Positions 1 to 10,072 of a DNA stretch of 53,120 nt are shown piece by piece; within the stretch, counting starts at the first letter, position 1, and every line of letters begins with the position of its first letter. A program made the position numbers and the translations under genes. Below the pieces are notes generated by a model. The model worked only from the letters and a program-made list of their open reading frames with translations. It did not search any database and was not told where the DNA came from. The stretch comes from Lyngbya sp. HA4199-MV5 (GTDB lineage Bacteria > Cyanobacteriota > Cyanobacteriia > Leptolyngbyales > Leptolyngbyaceae): NCBI GenBank assembly GCA_019359375.1, contig JAHHHL010000046.1:1-53120 (forward strand), in the 5' to 3' direction.

Positions 1-114
1 GCTTGAATTTGAGCTTTTTTGTCAGCGTCCATAAGGTTTTGGCGAGGAAGGAAATGACTCAAAGTGTAGCCTGCGCTCAAAAAATAAGTTTAAGCATTTA
101 TACTCATCGCAAAA

Positions 115-882
115 GTGGGATGCACTCAATTCTACTCTTATAAAGCCTATTTTCTTGCAGGCGCAGGAATCTCTGAATTCAAGAGCAAATTCGCAGACAC
201 CATTGTGAAAAATCTAATTGGATGGGGTGTAATAGAAGCAGAGATAGGCTTTGTTGGCACTGGGTCTAGAAATACACTGAGGGAAACTGATCAAGAAACA
301 GCCATACAAGCTTTGATAGAATTTTTTCGTGAAACTCATTTTACCGATGTAAAAGCGAATATTTTGCAGCATCTAACTTTGATAAACTCTAGCCATAGAA
401 TGATTATTGAGTTCCTAGCACAGCCTTCTCAAGATATAATTCTAGCCAAATGTGAACTAGAAAGAAGAAAAGAATTGTGGAGTGATGGTTTATCGAGAGA
501 AGCGGAGAATTGGCGTTCAAAAGAATTTCATAAAAGATTATCATTTTTAGGTTTAGTCAGTAGAAATACTGCAACAGACAATGAAGAGACCATTTACAAC
601 CTTTTATTGTTGTTGGAAGAGGAAGAAAATCGATTGGAACCGAAGAAGAAACTTTCAGAAGTATTGTTTACTTTCAATGATTTTCTGTATTATCAGAAGA
701 AATACAGCGACGAGTGTTTATACAAAATGGTCGTATCATTGAAGAAGCTTTTATCTAAACGCTATTCAGGTAACTACACTGACTATCTTTGGCGTTGTGC
801 TCAAAATATGAGTTATCCGGAGTTTTACCGAGCGTGGAACAGTTCTTCTTCCACTACTGATGCCGATTTTCCTACAGAGTGA
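115..882 (+). CDS. Unrecognised 255-aa protein, AT-rich
   Basis: I do not recognise this protein. It is 255 residues from a GTG at 115; the frame is closed upstream by several stops (TAA at 85, TAA at 91), so no longer N-terminus is possible here. No clear Shine-Dalgarno precedes the GTG, so the 5' end could be degenerate. It looks soluble and largely helical, with a charged middle (LEEEENRLEPKKKL around 168-181) and no signal peptide or membrane segment. Residues 14-19 (LAGAGIS) recall the nucleotide-binding start of SIR2 proteins, but the rest of that fold is not visible. The codon use is clearly more AT-rich than the housekeeping genes from 1.9 kb on, and it lies directly before a toxin-antitoxin pair, so it is probably accessory DNA gained by transfer (inference). 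Confidence 0.55.
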   Translation: MGCTQFYSYKAYFLAGAGISEFKSKFADTIVKNLIGWGVIEAEIGFVGTGSRNTLRETDQETAIQALIEFFRETHFTDVKANILQHLTLINSSHRMIIEFLAQPSQDIILAKCELERRKELWSDGLSREAENWRSKEFHKRLSFLGLVSRNTATDNEETIYNLLLLLEEEENRLEPKKKLSEVLFTFNDFLYYQKKYSDECLYKMVVSLKKLLSKRYSGNYTDYLWRCAQNMSYPEFYRAWNSSSSTTDADFPTE

Positions 883-952
883 GTGCGATAGATCCTTACG
901 AAGATCGAGGGAAAATGAGCAATGCACAAAAACTGAAGTAAAAGCTAAGTAA

Positions 953-1288
953 TTGAGAGGCAGAGCAATAAAAATTCAAAATATTGATATTTCTAAAGAG
1001 GCGATCGCTCACTTCTGTCAGCGCTGGCACATCACTGAGTTTGCTCTCTTTGGCTCTGTTCTGCGAGATGATTTTCGTTCAGATAGCGACATTGATGGCT
1101 TAGTTACGTTTGCTCCAGATGCCAAACGAGGTTTATCGGAAACCCTCCAGATGAAAGAGGAGCTTCAAGAGATCTTTGGTCGAAAAGTAGATTTTATTGT
1201 CAAAGCTGCAATTGAACGTAGCGAAAATTGGTTGCGCCGCAAAAATATCTTGGAGTCCGCACAGGTAATCTATGTTGCGCGATCATGA
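953..1288 (+). CDS. mntA: MntA-type nucleotidyltransferase antitoxin
   Basis: Small 111-aa protein of the polymerase-beta-type minimal nucleotidyltransferase family. The active-site signature is visible: G34-S35 followed by R38 and the S45-D46-I47-D48 pair of metal-binding aspartates. In characterised MntA/HepT systems this enzyme adds AMP to a tyrosine of the HEPN toxin and so silences it; the same role is inferred here. The best start is TTG at 953, since no ATG or GTG occurs before the conserved core. Its last 17 bases overlap the first codons of the HEPN gene, the usual tight coupling for this module. A third metal-binding aspartate is plausible at VDFIV near residue 80. Confidence 0.82.
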   Translation: MRGRAIKIQNIDISKEAIAHFCQRWHITEFALFGSVLRDDFRSDSDIDGLVTFAPDAKRGLSETLQMKEELQEIFGRKVDFIVKAAIERSENWLRRKNILESAQVIYVARS

Positions 1289-1613
1289 ATCTTTAATTGA
1301 TATCGATCGAGCTACCAGACGAGTTTTGCGTTATGCCAGTACGGTCGATCGCTCTGCACTCGAAACCAACGATGAAAAAGTATCTGCAATTCTCTATCGG
1401 ATTACAATCATCGGTGAAGCAACCAAACGATTATTATTGGAAATTCGACAGCAACATCCAGAAATTCCCTGGCGAGATATTGCCGGGATGCGAGACGTGA
1501 TCGTGCATGAGTATGACCAAATCGATCTAGATGTTGTGTGGGATGTTGTCCAGAAGAAACTGCCTGAACTATTAACCTTACTTCAACCTTTACTTCCCTC
1601 TCCAGAAAACTGA
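1272..1613 (+). CDS. hepT: HepT-like HEPN toxin (DUF86)
   Basis: A 113-aa all-alpha HEPN-domain protein, the toxin partner of the overlapping nucleotidyltransferase. The RX4HXY ribonuclease motif is intact: R74, H79 and Y81 in RDVIVHEY. In the studied MntA/HepT pairs the toxin is an RNase and the tyrosine of this motif is the AMPylation target. Typical DUF86 features precede it: an early helix LIDIDRATRRVL and the GEATKRL segment near 48-54. Length matches the family. The intact motif suggests an active system. It ends close to a stretch that may be a gene remnant, which fits a recombination-prone accessory site. Confidence 0.85.
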   Translation: MLRDHESLIDIDRATRRVLRYASTVDRSALETNDEKVSAILYRITIIGEATKRLLLEIRQQHPEIPWRDIAGMRDVIVHEYDQIDLDVVWDVVQKKLPELLTLLQPLLPSPEN

Positions 1614-1744
1614 TTGACCTCACCATCCCCAAATTTTTCGACTACCACAGCGACGATCGCATCCTGGCAGTAGCGTTCTACCGTGACGCAGCAGAACGAT
1701 CCGGTTGGTGTTGGCTAGAGGGTGAACAGTACGACAGAACTTAA
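1613..1744 (+). pseudogene. Possible 3' gene remnant
   Basis: After hepT an open stretch without a start codon reads about 40 residues (…FFDYHSDDRILAVAFYRD…) to a TAA at 1742. It reads like the C-terminal tail of a soluble protein whose 5' part is missing. The family is not recognised, and a stretch of this length can be open by chance. The rest of the gap to the next gene (1745-1899) shows nothing further. Confidence 0.2.
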
Positions 1745-1899
1745 CGCTCGATCGCGGTTCCTAGCAGGTACAGTGGCAATTCTGTCTCGATGCAGAGCAG
1801 GACGAGGGCAAGCTCAGGCTATAATCTCGACAAGTTAAGTTTGGTAGCTTGGATGGACGGCTGTGGTCGCCTGAGTTCAATAAACAAGGATCGCTGGTA

Positions 1900-3303
1900 G
1901 TGACACAAACTGAAAGAGGCGCGAATGTTCAGCCGCCCGATTACGCCGACCCGGCGAAACGGCACTCAAGTTCCACTGTTCCTGTTGTACAACCGTTAAC
2001 TGTTAGCCCACCTGCTCAGGACGATCGCTCCGGTAGGTGGTTGCTTAAGCGCTTAGCGCTGATTGCGGTTGCAGCGGTTTCAACCGCGATCGGCGTAACG
2101 GCTGCCATGTTACTTCCCTTGCCTACGGGTATTGCGTCAAGTCAAAAAGAGACACCATCTGCCGATCGCAATCTCTGGCAGTCTGGGTTTCAGTATCAGG
2201 TGGGTCGTCCCGTCAACGTGTTGGTCATGGGAATCGATCGAGTTCCCGGTGCCAAACCAGGCTCAAAAGAGCTATTCAATGGGCGCAGTGACACCATGCT
2301 GTTGCTGCGGGTAGACCCCACCGATGATTCCGTCAAGCTGCTGTCGATTCCCCGCGATACGCAAGTTGAGATTCCCAATGTTGGGGTGACGAAGATTAAT
2401 GATGCCAACGTTCGAGGCGGCGCAGATCTGGCAGCGACCACCGTTAGCAGTGTGTTGAACGGTATGGCGATCGATCGCTACGTGCGTGTTGACACCGCTG
2501 CCTTTCGAGAACTGGTTGATCTATTGGGCGGCGTTGAGGTGTTCGTCCCTGAACCCATGTCCTACGTTGATCAGACCCAAAAGCTCAAGATTGATCTCTC
2601 GCCCGGTTTGCAAACCCTGAACGGCGATCAGGCAGAACAGTTCGCCCGTTTTCGGCATGATGCCTACGGTGATATCGGGCGCGTGCAGCGGCAACAAACG
2701 TTACTCAAAGCCTTGCTCAAGCGTGCTACCAGCCCCGCCATCATTCCCAGACTGCCCGGACTGGTGGTGTCTATGCAAAAGTATATTGACACCAATCTGA
2801 GCCTGGAGGAACTGCTGGCTTTGACGGGCGCTGGACGTAAGCTCAGCCAGGGCAATTTCAAAATGGTGATGCTGCCAGGACGGTTTAGCACGCCGACCGA
2901 GTTCAATGCCAGTTATTGGATCATGAATCCTGACGGGCGCGATCGAGTTCTGCAACAGTACTTCAACCAGGATGCGTCAGGAGCCACATCAGCCACCACA
3001 GATCAGCTTCAGTCTGCCAGCAATCTCAAAATTGCCATTCAAAACGCCTCCAGCAAACCGGATGCCGCCAATCAGCTACGGCGCTACTTAGCCAGTCGTG
3101 GTTTCGCCAACGTCTACGTGTCTGCTGACTGGGCGGATAAGCAAAAAGAGACGCAAATTGTCGCACAGCAAGGCGATCTGGGCGGCGCTGAAACACTGAA
3201 ACGTCTATTAGGGCTGGGCAGAGTCGAAGCAGACTCAACAGGCGATCTGGAATCTGACCTGACCATTCGTTTAGGCGACGACTGGACAATGCCAGCAAAC
3301 TAA
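1900..3303 (+). CDS. LytR-CpsA-Psr (LCP) family protein
   Basis: Envelope enzyme of the LCP family, which transfers lipid-linked glycopolymers onto peptidoglycan or other envelope acceptors on the outer face of the membrane. From GTG 1900 it is 467 aa: a Pro-rich cytoplasmic head, one membrane helix ([20 protein letters not shown]), then the LCP domain with the hallmark segments [33 protein letters not shown] and an [16 protein letters not shown] block, and a C-terminal LytR_C domain near 380-460. I prefer GTG 1900 over the in-frame TTG at 1849 because AAGGA at 1886-1890 sits nine bases before it. Cyanobacteria carry several LCP paralogues and the polymer handled by this one cannot be told. 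Confidence 0.88.
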   Translation: MTQTERGANVQPPDYADPAKRHSSSTVPVVQPLTVSPPAQDDRSGRWLLKRLALIAVAAVSTAIGVTAAMLLPLPTGIASSQKETPSADRNLWQSGFQYQVGRPVNVLVMGIDRVPGAKPGSKELFNGRSDTMLLLRVDPTDDSVKLLSIPRDTQVEIPNVGVTKINDANVRGGADLAATTVSSVLNGMAIDRYVRVDTAAFRELVDLLGGVEVFVPEPMSYVDQTQKLKIDLSPGLQTLNGDQAEQFARFRHDAYGDIGRVQRQQTLLKALLKRATSPAIIPRLPGLVVSMQKYIDTNLSLEELLALTGAGRKLSQGNFKMVMLPGRFSTPTEFNASYWIMNPDGRDRVLQQYFNQDASGATSATTDQLQSASNLKIAIQNASSKPDAANQLRRYLASRGFANVYVSADWADKQKETQIVAQQGDLGGAETLKRLLGLGRVEADSTGDLESDLTIRLGDDWTMPAN

Positions 3304-3403
3304 GGTGGTTTTTGGTTGTTCGTTTTTAGTGGTTAGATTAAGAAGAACAGAAAACACCTTGCTCGCTTGTCAAAGGGCCATGCCGTTACCTTTTATAAAT
3401 CTG

Positions 3404-3898
3404 ATGAAACGATCGCTCCTTATCCTCTTTGCGATCGCGCTTGCGTGTCTATGGGTGCTACTGGGAGCCGCGCCTGCGTTTGCTCAGGCAAAAACCATCA
3501 ACTACAGCAATACCAACCTGGAGAACCGCGACTTTGCCAACGTAGATCTGGTCGGGGGTGTATTTGTGTCGGCTGAAATGCGAGGCACGAACTTTGCGGG
3601 CGCGAACATGAAAGGCGCGATTTTGACGAAGGGCAATTTGTTGGGAGCCGATTTAACAGGCACAAACCTCGAAAATGCCCTGGTTGATCGCGTCACGCTG
3701 TACAAGGCAAAGTTGACGAATGCCATTCTCATCGGCGCAACGCTTTCTAGCAGCATCTTCGAGGAAGCCGATATTACGGGGGCAGACTTTACCGATGCGA
3801 TTCTCGATCGCTACGATCTGACGCAACTTTGCAAACGCGCAGATGGTGTGAATCCAAAGACGGGCGCTTCGACGCGAGAAAGCCTCGGTTGCCGTTGA
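3404..3898 (+). CDS. Secreted pentapeptide-repeat protein
   Basis: A 164-aa protein with an N-terminal signal peptide ([17 protein letters not shown]…, Ala-rich cleavage region ending APAFAQA) followed by about 16 pentapeptide repeats of the A(D/N)LXX type, for example TNLEN, ANMKG, ADLTG, ADITG. These repeats fold into a right-handed quadrilateral beta helix. Export to the thylakoid lumen or periplasm is inferred from the signal sequence. The C-terminal segment with two cysteines (LCKRADG…ESLGCR) is common in cyanobacterial lumenal pentapeptide proteins and could form a disulphide. The ATG at 3404 gives the cleanest signal peptide; an in-frame ATG lies at 3380. The biochemical role of this class is unknown. 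Confidence 0.8.
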   Translation: MKRSLLILFAIALACLWVLLGAAPAFAQAKTINYSNTNLENRDFANVDLVGGVFVSAEMRGTNFAGANMKGAILTKGNLLGADLTGTNLENALVDRVTLYKAKLTNAILIGATLSSSIFEEADITGADFTDAILDRYDLTQLCKRADGVNPKTGASTRESLGCR

Positions 3899-3918
3899 TA
3901 GTCATCATTCAATCTAGT

Positions 3919-3951
3919 AGACCTCCGAGGTTTCCAAAACCTCGGAGGTCT
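3919..3951. repeat. Perfect palindrome, likely bidirectional terminator
   Basis: Two perfect 15-base arms (AGACCTCCGAGGTTT and its complement) separated by three bases. It lies between the convergent pentapeptide and YihY genes, where it could stop transcription from both sides. The same arms recur at 11403-11448, so it is a dispersed element rather than a gene-specific site. Confidence 0.8.
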
Positions 3952-3953
3952 CA

Positions 3954-5045
3954 CTAACGACGTTTGCGACGACGGGAGCGCGTGGAGGAGCGCTGGGACG
4001 ATCGTCGCACGGTGCCAGCTAGCATCACTACTGACCCCAGGAGAGCCGCGATCGAGCCCGTCTTGCGACGAGATGAGCGAACCATTGTTGATGGCTCATG
4101 CAGTGCGACTGAAGATCCTGTCTTGTTTTGTTGCTCGATCGACGTTTCTGCCTGGGCTGGTGCCGTTTGAGAGATTCGGACTGCATGGGCGCTGGGTGTA
4201 ATTTCAGAACCACGATACTTGGCAAAGACCTGGGTGAATTCTGCGCCAAAGAGAATAATCTGAGCCGAATAAAAGACCCACAGTAAAATGACCACCAGCG
4301 AACCTGCCGCGCCATAGGTCGAACTTGCCCCGCTGCTGCCCAGATACAGCCCAATTAAAAACTTGCCGATATTAAAAAGTAGGGCAGTTGTAGCCGCACC
4401 AATCCACAAATCTTTCCAGGCAACATTCACGTCGGGCAAAAATTTGTAGATGGCGGCAAACAGCAGCGTGATGAAGCCGAAGGAAATAACGAAGTTCAAC
4501 ACCTGTCCCAAAATCACCAGATCCGGCATAAAGCGGCTGAAGAAGGTGGCAACCGCTGCCAGTGCTGCCGACAACACTAGCGAGACCAGCAGCAAAAAGC
4601 CGATGACCAACACCATCGCAAACGATAAAAAGCGCGACTGAAGAAAGCTTTTAATGCCCTGCCCCGGTTTCGGCTTCACGCCCCAAATGGTGTTCAGCGC
4701 ATCCTGGAGTTGCCCAAACACGCCCGATGCCCCAAAGAGCAGAGTAGCAACACCTACAACAGTAGCGATCGTGCCTCCAGAACCGGGACGATGGGCGTTT
4801 TGAATCATTGCCTGGATAGCGGTTGCCCCTTCTTTGCCTACCAAGCCTTGAATTTGCCCGACGATTTCGCCCCGTGCTGCGTCTTCACCGAATACAACGC
4901 CTGCGATCGCGATCGCAATCAACAACAGTGGAGCCAAGGAAAAGATCGTGTAATATGCCAGTGCCGCCGCCCACAGGGGGACTTTATCTTCCTGCCATTC
5001 TGTTACTGTGTCCTTGAGCAGTTTGAAAACATCCTTCGGCTTCAT
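3954..5045 (-). CDS. YihY/BrkB family inner-membrane protein
   Basis: A 363-aa polytopic membrane protein of the YihY/BrkB family (once misnamed RNase BN). The family start is clear: WQEDKVPLWAAALAYYTIFSLAPLLLIAIAIAG, followed by about five further hydrophobic helices, among them VLVIGFLLLVSLVLSAAL and AAGSLVVILLWVFYSAQIILFGAEFTQVFA. The characteristic NTIWGVKP segment lies between helices one and two. The family's substrate is unknown. After the conserved core, about 75 residues form a Ser/Arg-rich tail ending in a cluster of arginines and lysines, probably cytoplasmic and possibly binding nucleic acid or anionic lipid (inference). The ATG at 5045 faces the L,D-transpeptidase gene across a 250-base divergent promoter region. 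Confidence 0.87.
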   Translation of the reverse strand: MKPKDVFKLLKDTVTEWQEDKVPLWAAALAYYTIFSLAPLLLIAIAIAGVVFGEDAARGEIVGQIQGLVGKEGATAIQAMIQNAHRPGSGGTIATVVGVATLLFGASGVFGQLQDALNTIWGVKPKPGQGIKSFLQSRFLSFAMVLVIGFLLLVSLVLSAALAAVATFFSRFMPDLVILGQVLNFVISFGFITLLFAAIYKFLPDVNVAWKDLWIGAATTALLFNIGKFLIGLYLGSSGASSTYGAAGSLVVILLWVFYSAQIILFGAEFTQVFAKYRGSEITPSAHAVRISQTAPAQAETSIEQQNKTGSSVALHEPSTMVRSSRRKTGSIAALLGSVVMLAGTVRRSSQRSSTRSRRRKRR

Positions 5046-5296
5046 GCCCTACTTCCTCTACCAATCGCTTTTTTTAGTCATCATCGACTGCTAGCGGTCA
5101 AGAAGCATCGGTCTGAAGAATGGCATATGATGCATGGCTGGGCTGATTTCGGGTTTCCTTTGCTGTCGAAACGGGGGTAAAGTCCGCTTCTTTTCAGGTT
5201 CTCTTACAAAAGGCATATTGCCAATCACGGTCTCTCTTGCTTACATCGGAAAGAGTCTCCTGCTTAAAAATAGTCTCCTGAGTCATCGTTCACGTT

Positions 5297-6016
5297 ATGC
5301 CGCAACCTTCTGTTCGCTTTGTGCGTGCGCTTTTAACCATCGGTTTCTTAGCCGTGTCTTCAGTAGCGTTGGCACGATCGCCCTCGATCGCCTCAACTTC
5401 ACCGTCAGCACCGTCACCGCAGTTGCCAGCCGGACAGAGCGATGCCACAACGCCTCCCAAGCCAGGACAGCCAGCTTCGTCTGATGCAGAGCGCCTGAAG
5501 CAGCCCAACCAACCGCCTACACCCCTGCGAATTCCGTCAGCATTAGCGCCGTATCTTGATCCAGGGTTTCATCCAGACTTACAGTTTGAGCCAAAGCCAA
5601 CTCCTGCCGAGGTTGATCCGCAAGCACTGCGGCTAGAAATTCGCCTGAGCCGTCGCCAGGTCACGCTCTATCGGGGCGATGCGCTTGTCAAAAGCTACCC
5701 GATTGCGGTGGGTCGTCCAGGCTGGGAAACCCCAGTGGGCACCTATGAAGTGAAGCAGATGATCAAAAATCCAACCTGGGTACATCCACTTCAAAAGGGG
5801 GTGGTCATTCCAGGTGGTGATCCTGAAAATCCGCTCGGTCGGTACTGGATTGGCTTTTGGACAGATGGTAAAAACTGGATTGGGTTTCACGGCACGCCCA
5901 CCCCACGATCGGTCGGTAGAGCCGCTTCCCACGGTTGCGTGCGGATGTATAACAAGGATGTTGAAGCCCTGTTTAAGCAAGTCACCCTTGGTACAGTGGT
6001 CACGGTTGTGAAATGA
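5297..6016 (+). CDS. L,D-transpeptidase (YkuD domain)
   Basis: Exported peptidoglycan enzyme of 239 aa. It has a signal peptide (residues 1-27, cleavage near VALARS), a Pro/Ser-rich linker (30-105) and a C-terminal YkuD domain (about 112-239). The catalytic motif is intact: H198-G199 and the S211-H212-G213-C214-V215-R216 block with C214 as nucleophile. Family members form 3-3 cross-links between meso-diaminopimelate residues or attach proteins to peptidoglycan. The Pro-rich linker fits a periplasmic enzyme reaching the wall. It is one of several wall or envelope genes in the first 11 kb. Confidence 0.9.
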   Translation: MPQPSVRFVRALLTIGFLAVSSVALARSPSIASTSPSAPSPQLPAGQSDATTPPKPGQPASSDAERLKQPNQPPTPLRIPSALAPYLDPGFHPDLQFEPKPTPAEVDPQALRLEIRLSRRQVTLYRGDALVKSYPIAVGRPGWETPVGTYEVKQMIKNPTWVHPLQKGVVIPGGDPENPLGRYWIGFWTDGKNWIGFHGTPTPRSVGRAASHGCVRMYNKDVEALFKQVTLGTVVTVVK

Positions 6017-6207
6017 TGGCTCAGTTTTGGCGGATGGCATTCTCTCTTAACCCCTGAGCCGTATGATTTGAAGAACGTGCGATCGCCCAACCAACATCTG
6101 AACTCATGCTGATTCACCTGAATTGGGCTGCATTAAGGTGTAGCGACGATCGTGGAAAACCAGACCTCACGGTGCTTGCTTTGAAGTAACTCGGTCATGA
6201 GAATTCA

Positions 6208-6318
6208 ATAAAATCGGCTTTTGTAGGATGCGTTAAGCGATAGCTGTAACCCATCACAAGACCCAAAAGCGATGCGCTACGCTGCGCTAGCACATCCTAC
6301 TCAAGCATCCGATTTTAT
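6208..6318. repeat. Nested inverted repeat (MITE-like)
   Basis: Within the 400-base gap 6017-6416, an outer pair of perfect arms (ATAAAATCGG at 6208-6217, complement at 6309-6318) encloses an inner pair (GTAGGATG at 6223-6230, complement at 6293-6300). No coding capacity. The inner GTAGGATGCG type is a common small dispersed element in cyanobacteria and may have inserted into an older palindrome. The rest of the gap shows only the presumed promoter side of pgm. Confidence 0.65.
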
Positions 6319-6347
6319 GACATCCATGATCCTCGGTAGTAATCTAG

Positions 6348-8051
<1,704 letters not shown>

Positions 8052-8055
8052 TAGG

Positions 8056-8140
8056 AAGGAGGCAGAGGGCAGAAGGCAGAGGGCAGGGGAGTTGTTAGTT
8101 GTTAGTTGTTAGTTGTTGGAAGCACAGGGCAGAAGGCAGT
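8056..8140. repeat. Short tandem repeats (GGCAGAG, TTAGTTG)
   Basis: Runs of seven-base units: GGCAGAG/GGCAGAA variants, then four TTAGTTG/TTGTTAG units, then GGCAGAA again. It lies between the convergent pgm and 2OG-oxygenase genes. The same unit types recur at many other sites in this window. Confidence 0.8.
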
Positions 8141-8148
8141 CTTATTCT

Positions 8149-9105
8149 CTATCGAGAGGGTGTTAGTTCATAGGTTTTGCGATACATTTCTATGATGTGC
8201 GCTCCAGCGGTGATGGGCGTGTATTTTGGTGGGTGATCGGCGCGCTGGCAGGTTGGCAGGCATTCTACCAGCGCATGGTAATTAGGATCAAAAAAGAAGG
8301 GAATGGAGTAGCGCTCGTTGCCCGATCGATTCATGACTCGATGGGGGGTGGACTGGTAGTAGTCATTTGTCCAACGCGCCATCATATCGCCCAGGTTGAT
8401 CACAAAGGTGTCTGGAATGGGTGTGGCTGGAATCCACTCGCCGCTAGCATTCCGCACCTCCAGTCCACCTACCTGGTCTTGGAGCAAGATCGTGATGCAG
8501 CCCCAATCGGTATGGGCACCGCAGCCAAGCTGATCGGTCAGTGTGCCTACGGGATGGGGTGGATAGTGCAGCAGCCGCAAGACCGACATGGAGTTGTCCA
8601 TCATGGCATCAAAATAATGCTCATCCAGGTCTAGAGATAGGGCTAAAGCGCGGGTGAGTTGGGCAGACAGGTTGAGCATCAAGGCAAAGTAAGCTTCGAG
8701 CGGTTCACGCCAACCGGGTAATGCTGCCCACTGATTGGCTCCGTGATTGGGGATGCCAGCCTGCACTAAGGGATCATCCGCACCCCGATCGACCCCAATG
8801 TAGTACCCTTCCTTTAAATCAGGAGTCTGGTCAAGCGCCTGTTGCCCGATCGCTTCATAGCCGCGTGAAATGGACGATCGCGCGATGTTAACCGTGTTCT
8901 TAAACGCCAGTGGTTGGTCAAAAAACCGTTTGGTTTGAGCGACGGTTTCTGCGATCGCGGCGGCTGGAATGCCATGATTAGCAATATAAAAAAAGCCCAC
9001 CTGATGGCTGGCATGGCGCATCTCAGCCGCTACCGCTTGGCGATCGCTCAAGTGGGGCGATCGTAACCCACCAATGTCAATGACCGGAATCTGTGAAAAC
9101 GTCAA
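8149..9105 (-). CDS. 2OG-Fe(II) oxygenase, isopenicillin-N-synthase type
   Basis: Non-haem iron dioxygenase of the IPNS/flavone-synthase-like family, about 318 aa. The N-terminal DIOX_N segment begins IPVIDIGGL; the C-terminal jelly roll carries the iron ligands in HTDWG (H and D) and in STPHRVMN (H), and the 2-oxoglutarate-binding arginine in RYSIPFFF. The substrate is not predictable; bacterial homologues oxidise small molecules in secondary metabolism or hormone-like pathways. Start: a strong GGAGG (bases 9115-9119) lies nine bases before TTG 9105 and only three before GTG 9111, so TTG 9105 is favoured; a GTG at 9129 lies upstream of that ribosome site. Confidence 0.85.
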   Translation of the reverse strand: MTFSQIPVIDIGGLRSPHLSDRQAVAAEMRHASHQVGFFYIANHGIPAAAIAETVAQTKRFFDQPLAFKNTVNIARSSISRGYEAIGQQALDQTPDLKEGYYIGVDRGADDPLVQAGIPNHGANQWAALPGWREPLEAYFALMLNLSAQLTRALALSLDLDEHYFDAMMDNSMSVLRLLHYPPHPVGTLTDQLGCGAHTDWGCITILLQDQVGGLEVRNASGEWIPATPIPDTFVINLGDMMARWTNDYYQSTPHRVMNRSGNERYSIPFFFDPNYHALVECLPTCQRADHPPKYTPITAGAHIIEMYRKTYELTPSR

Positions 9106-9343
9106 TGCCACCCACCTCCAAAGAACCACGCTCGCTTGTTAATGATCCTGACCATTCCTACTGTATGTAAATTCACAGAAGCGAACAAATGCCCCCTAAA
9201 CTGGGAGGAGTTGTTGCACCGTTCGCGGTTGAGGCAGAATAGACGGTGAATAGACGTAACGAAGCGTTCGGGTCTCCCTTCCTCATGCTTCCGTCACAAA
9301 CAAGCCTTTACGATTCTTTTTAAGCTCACGTTGGGACACACTT

Positions 9344-10006
9344 ATGACACAGGCACTTGAGTCAGCGATTTACGAAGGGCAATTTGGGACGTTTACCATT
9401 ACCCCCGACGATCGCTGGGGTGTGGTCATTTATCGGGCAGGATTGATGGTCGCGGCACTTTGTTTTGCGATCGGGTCAGCCCTTGCCCTCTGGCAGGCAA
9501 ATAATCCCACCGTTTTGCAGGGGCTAACGTTGCTCTACACAGGCTTCAGTGTAGCGCTGGGCGTGAGTTTGCTGACCATCCATATCTACATGGCACCGCT
9601 ACATCGGGCGCTACAAGCCTTTTGGGTGATTGGCAGTCTTTCAGCGTTGGCGATCGGTCATGCCTATTCCGAACCCTTCGCCCTCACGGTGTACAACCAA
9701 CCGATGAGCATTCTGGGCATTGGGTTTACCTTTGCGGCACTCACGGGTATTTTTTTCAAAGAAGCCTTTTGTTTCGATCGACTGGAGACTAAGTTTCTGA
9801 CCCCTCTGCTGCCCTTGTTACTGCTAGGGCACCTGTTTGGGTTGCTCCCGTTAGCGATCGAACAAGGTCTACTGGCACTTTGGGCTGGTCTGTTCCTCAT
9901 TTTTGCGATTCGTAAAGTCATTCAACCCATACCGCCCGATATTGGCGATAAAAGCGTGTTTGACTACCTCAAGCAGCAAAAAATGACCAAAGCAGGTGTG
10001 TCGTAA
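9344..10006 (+). CDS. DUF2301 integral membrane protein
   Basis: A 220-aa protein with six or so hydrophobic helices, resembling the DUF2301 family that is conserved in cyanobacteria and algae. Helices include LMVAALCFAIGSALALW, LTLLYTGFSVALGVSLLTIHIYM, SILGIGFTFAALTGIFF and LLPLLLLGHLFGLLPL. The conserved cytoplasmic segment FFKEAFCFDRLETK (near 145-158) is present. No function is known for the family. The stop is 66 bases before the SpoIID-like gene, so the two could be cotranscribed. ATG 9344. Confidence 0.8.
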   Translation: MTQALESAIYEGQFGTFTITPDDRWGVVIYRAGLMVAALCFAIGSALALWQANNPTVLQGLTLLYTGFSVALGVSLLTIHIYMAPLHRALQAFWVIGSLSALAIGHAYSEPFALTVYNQPMSILGIGFTFAALTGIFFKEAFCFDRLETKFLTPLLPLLLLGHLFGLLPLAIEQGLLALWAGLFLIFAIRKVIQPIPPDIGDKSVFDYLKQQKMTKAGVS

Positions 10007-10072
10007 TGGATGAGTGTCGCAACGGTGGCTATCACCCTTCTTCGCCGCTGAAGTCTGCAAGAGGAGTCGCCC

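Noticed and set aside
115-882. SIR2-like domain in the AT-rich gene, from GAGIS at residues 15-19
   Set aside because: Only a five-residue match; the downstream SIR2 elements (NID, HG, catalytic His regions) were not seen.
1849-1899. TTG 1849 as start of the LCP gene
   Set aside because: No ribosome site; GTG 1900 has AAGGA at nine bases.
8056-8140. CRISPR array suggested by regular repeats
   Set aside because: Units are about seven bases with no spacers; they are short tandem repeats.
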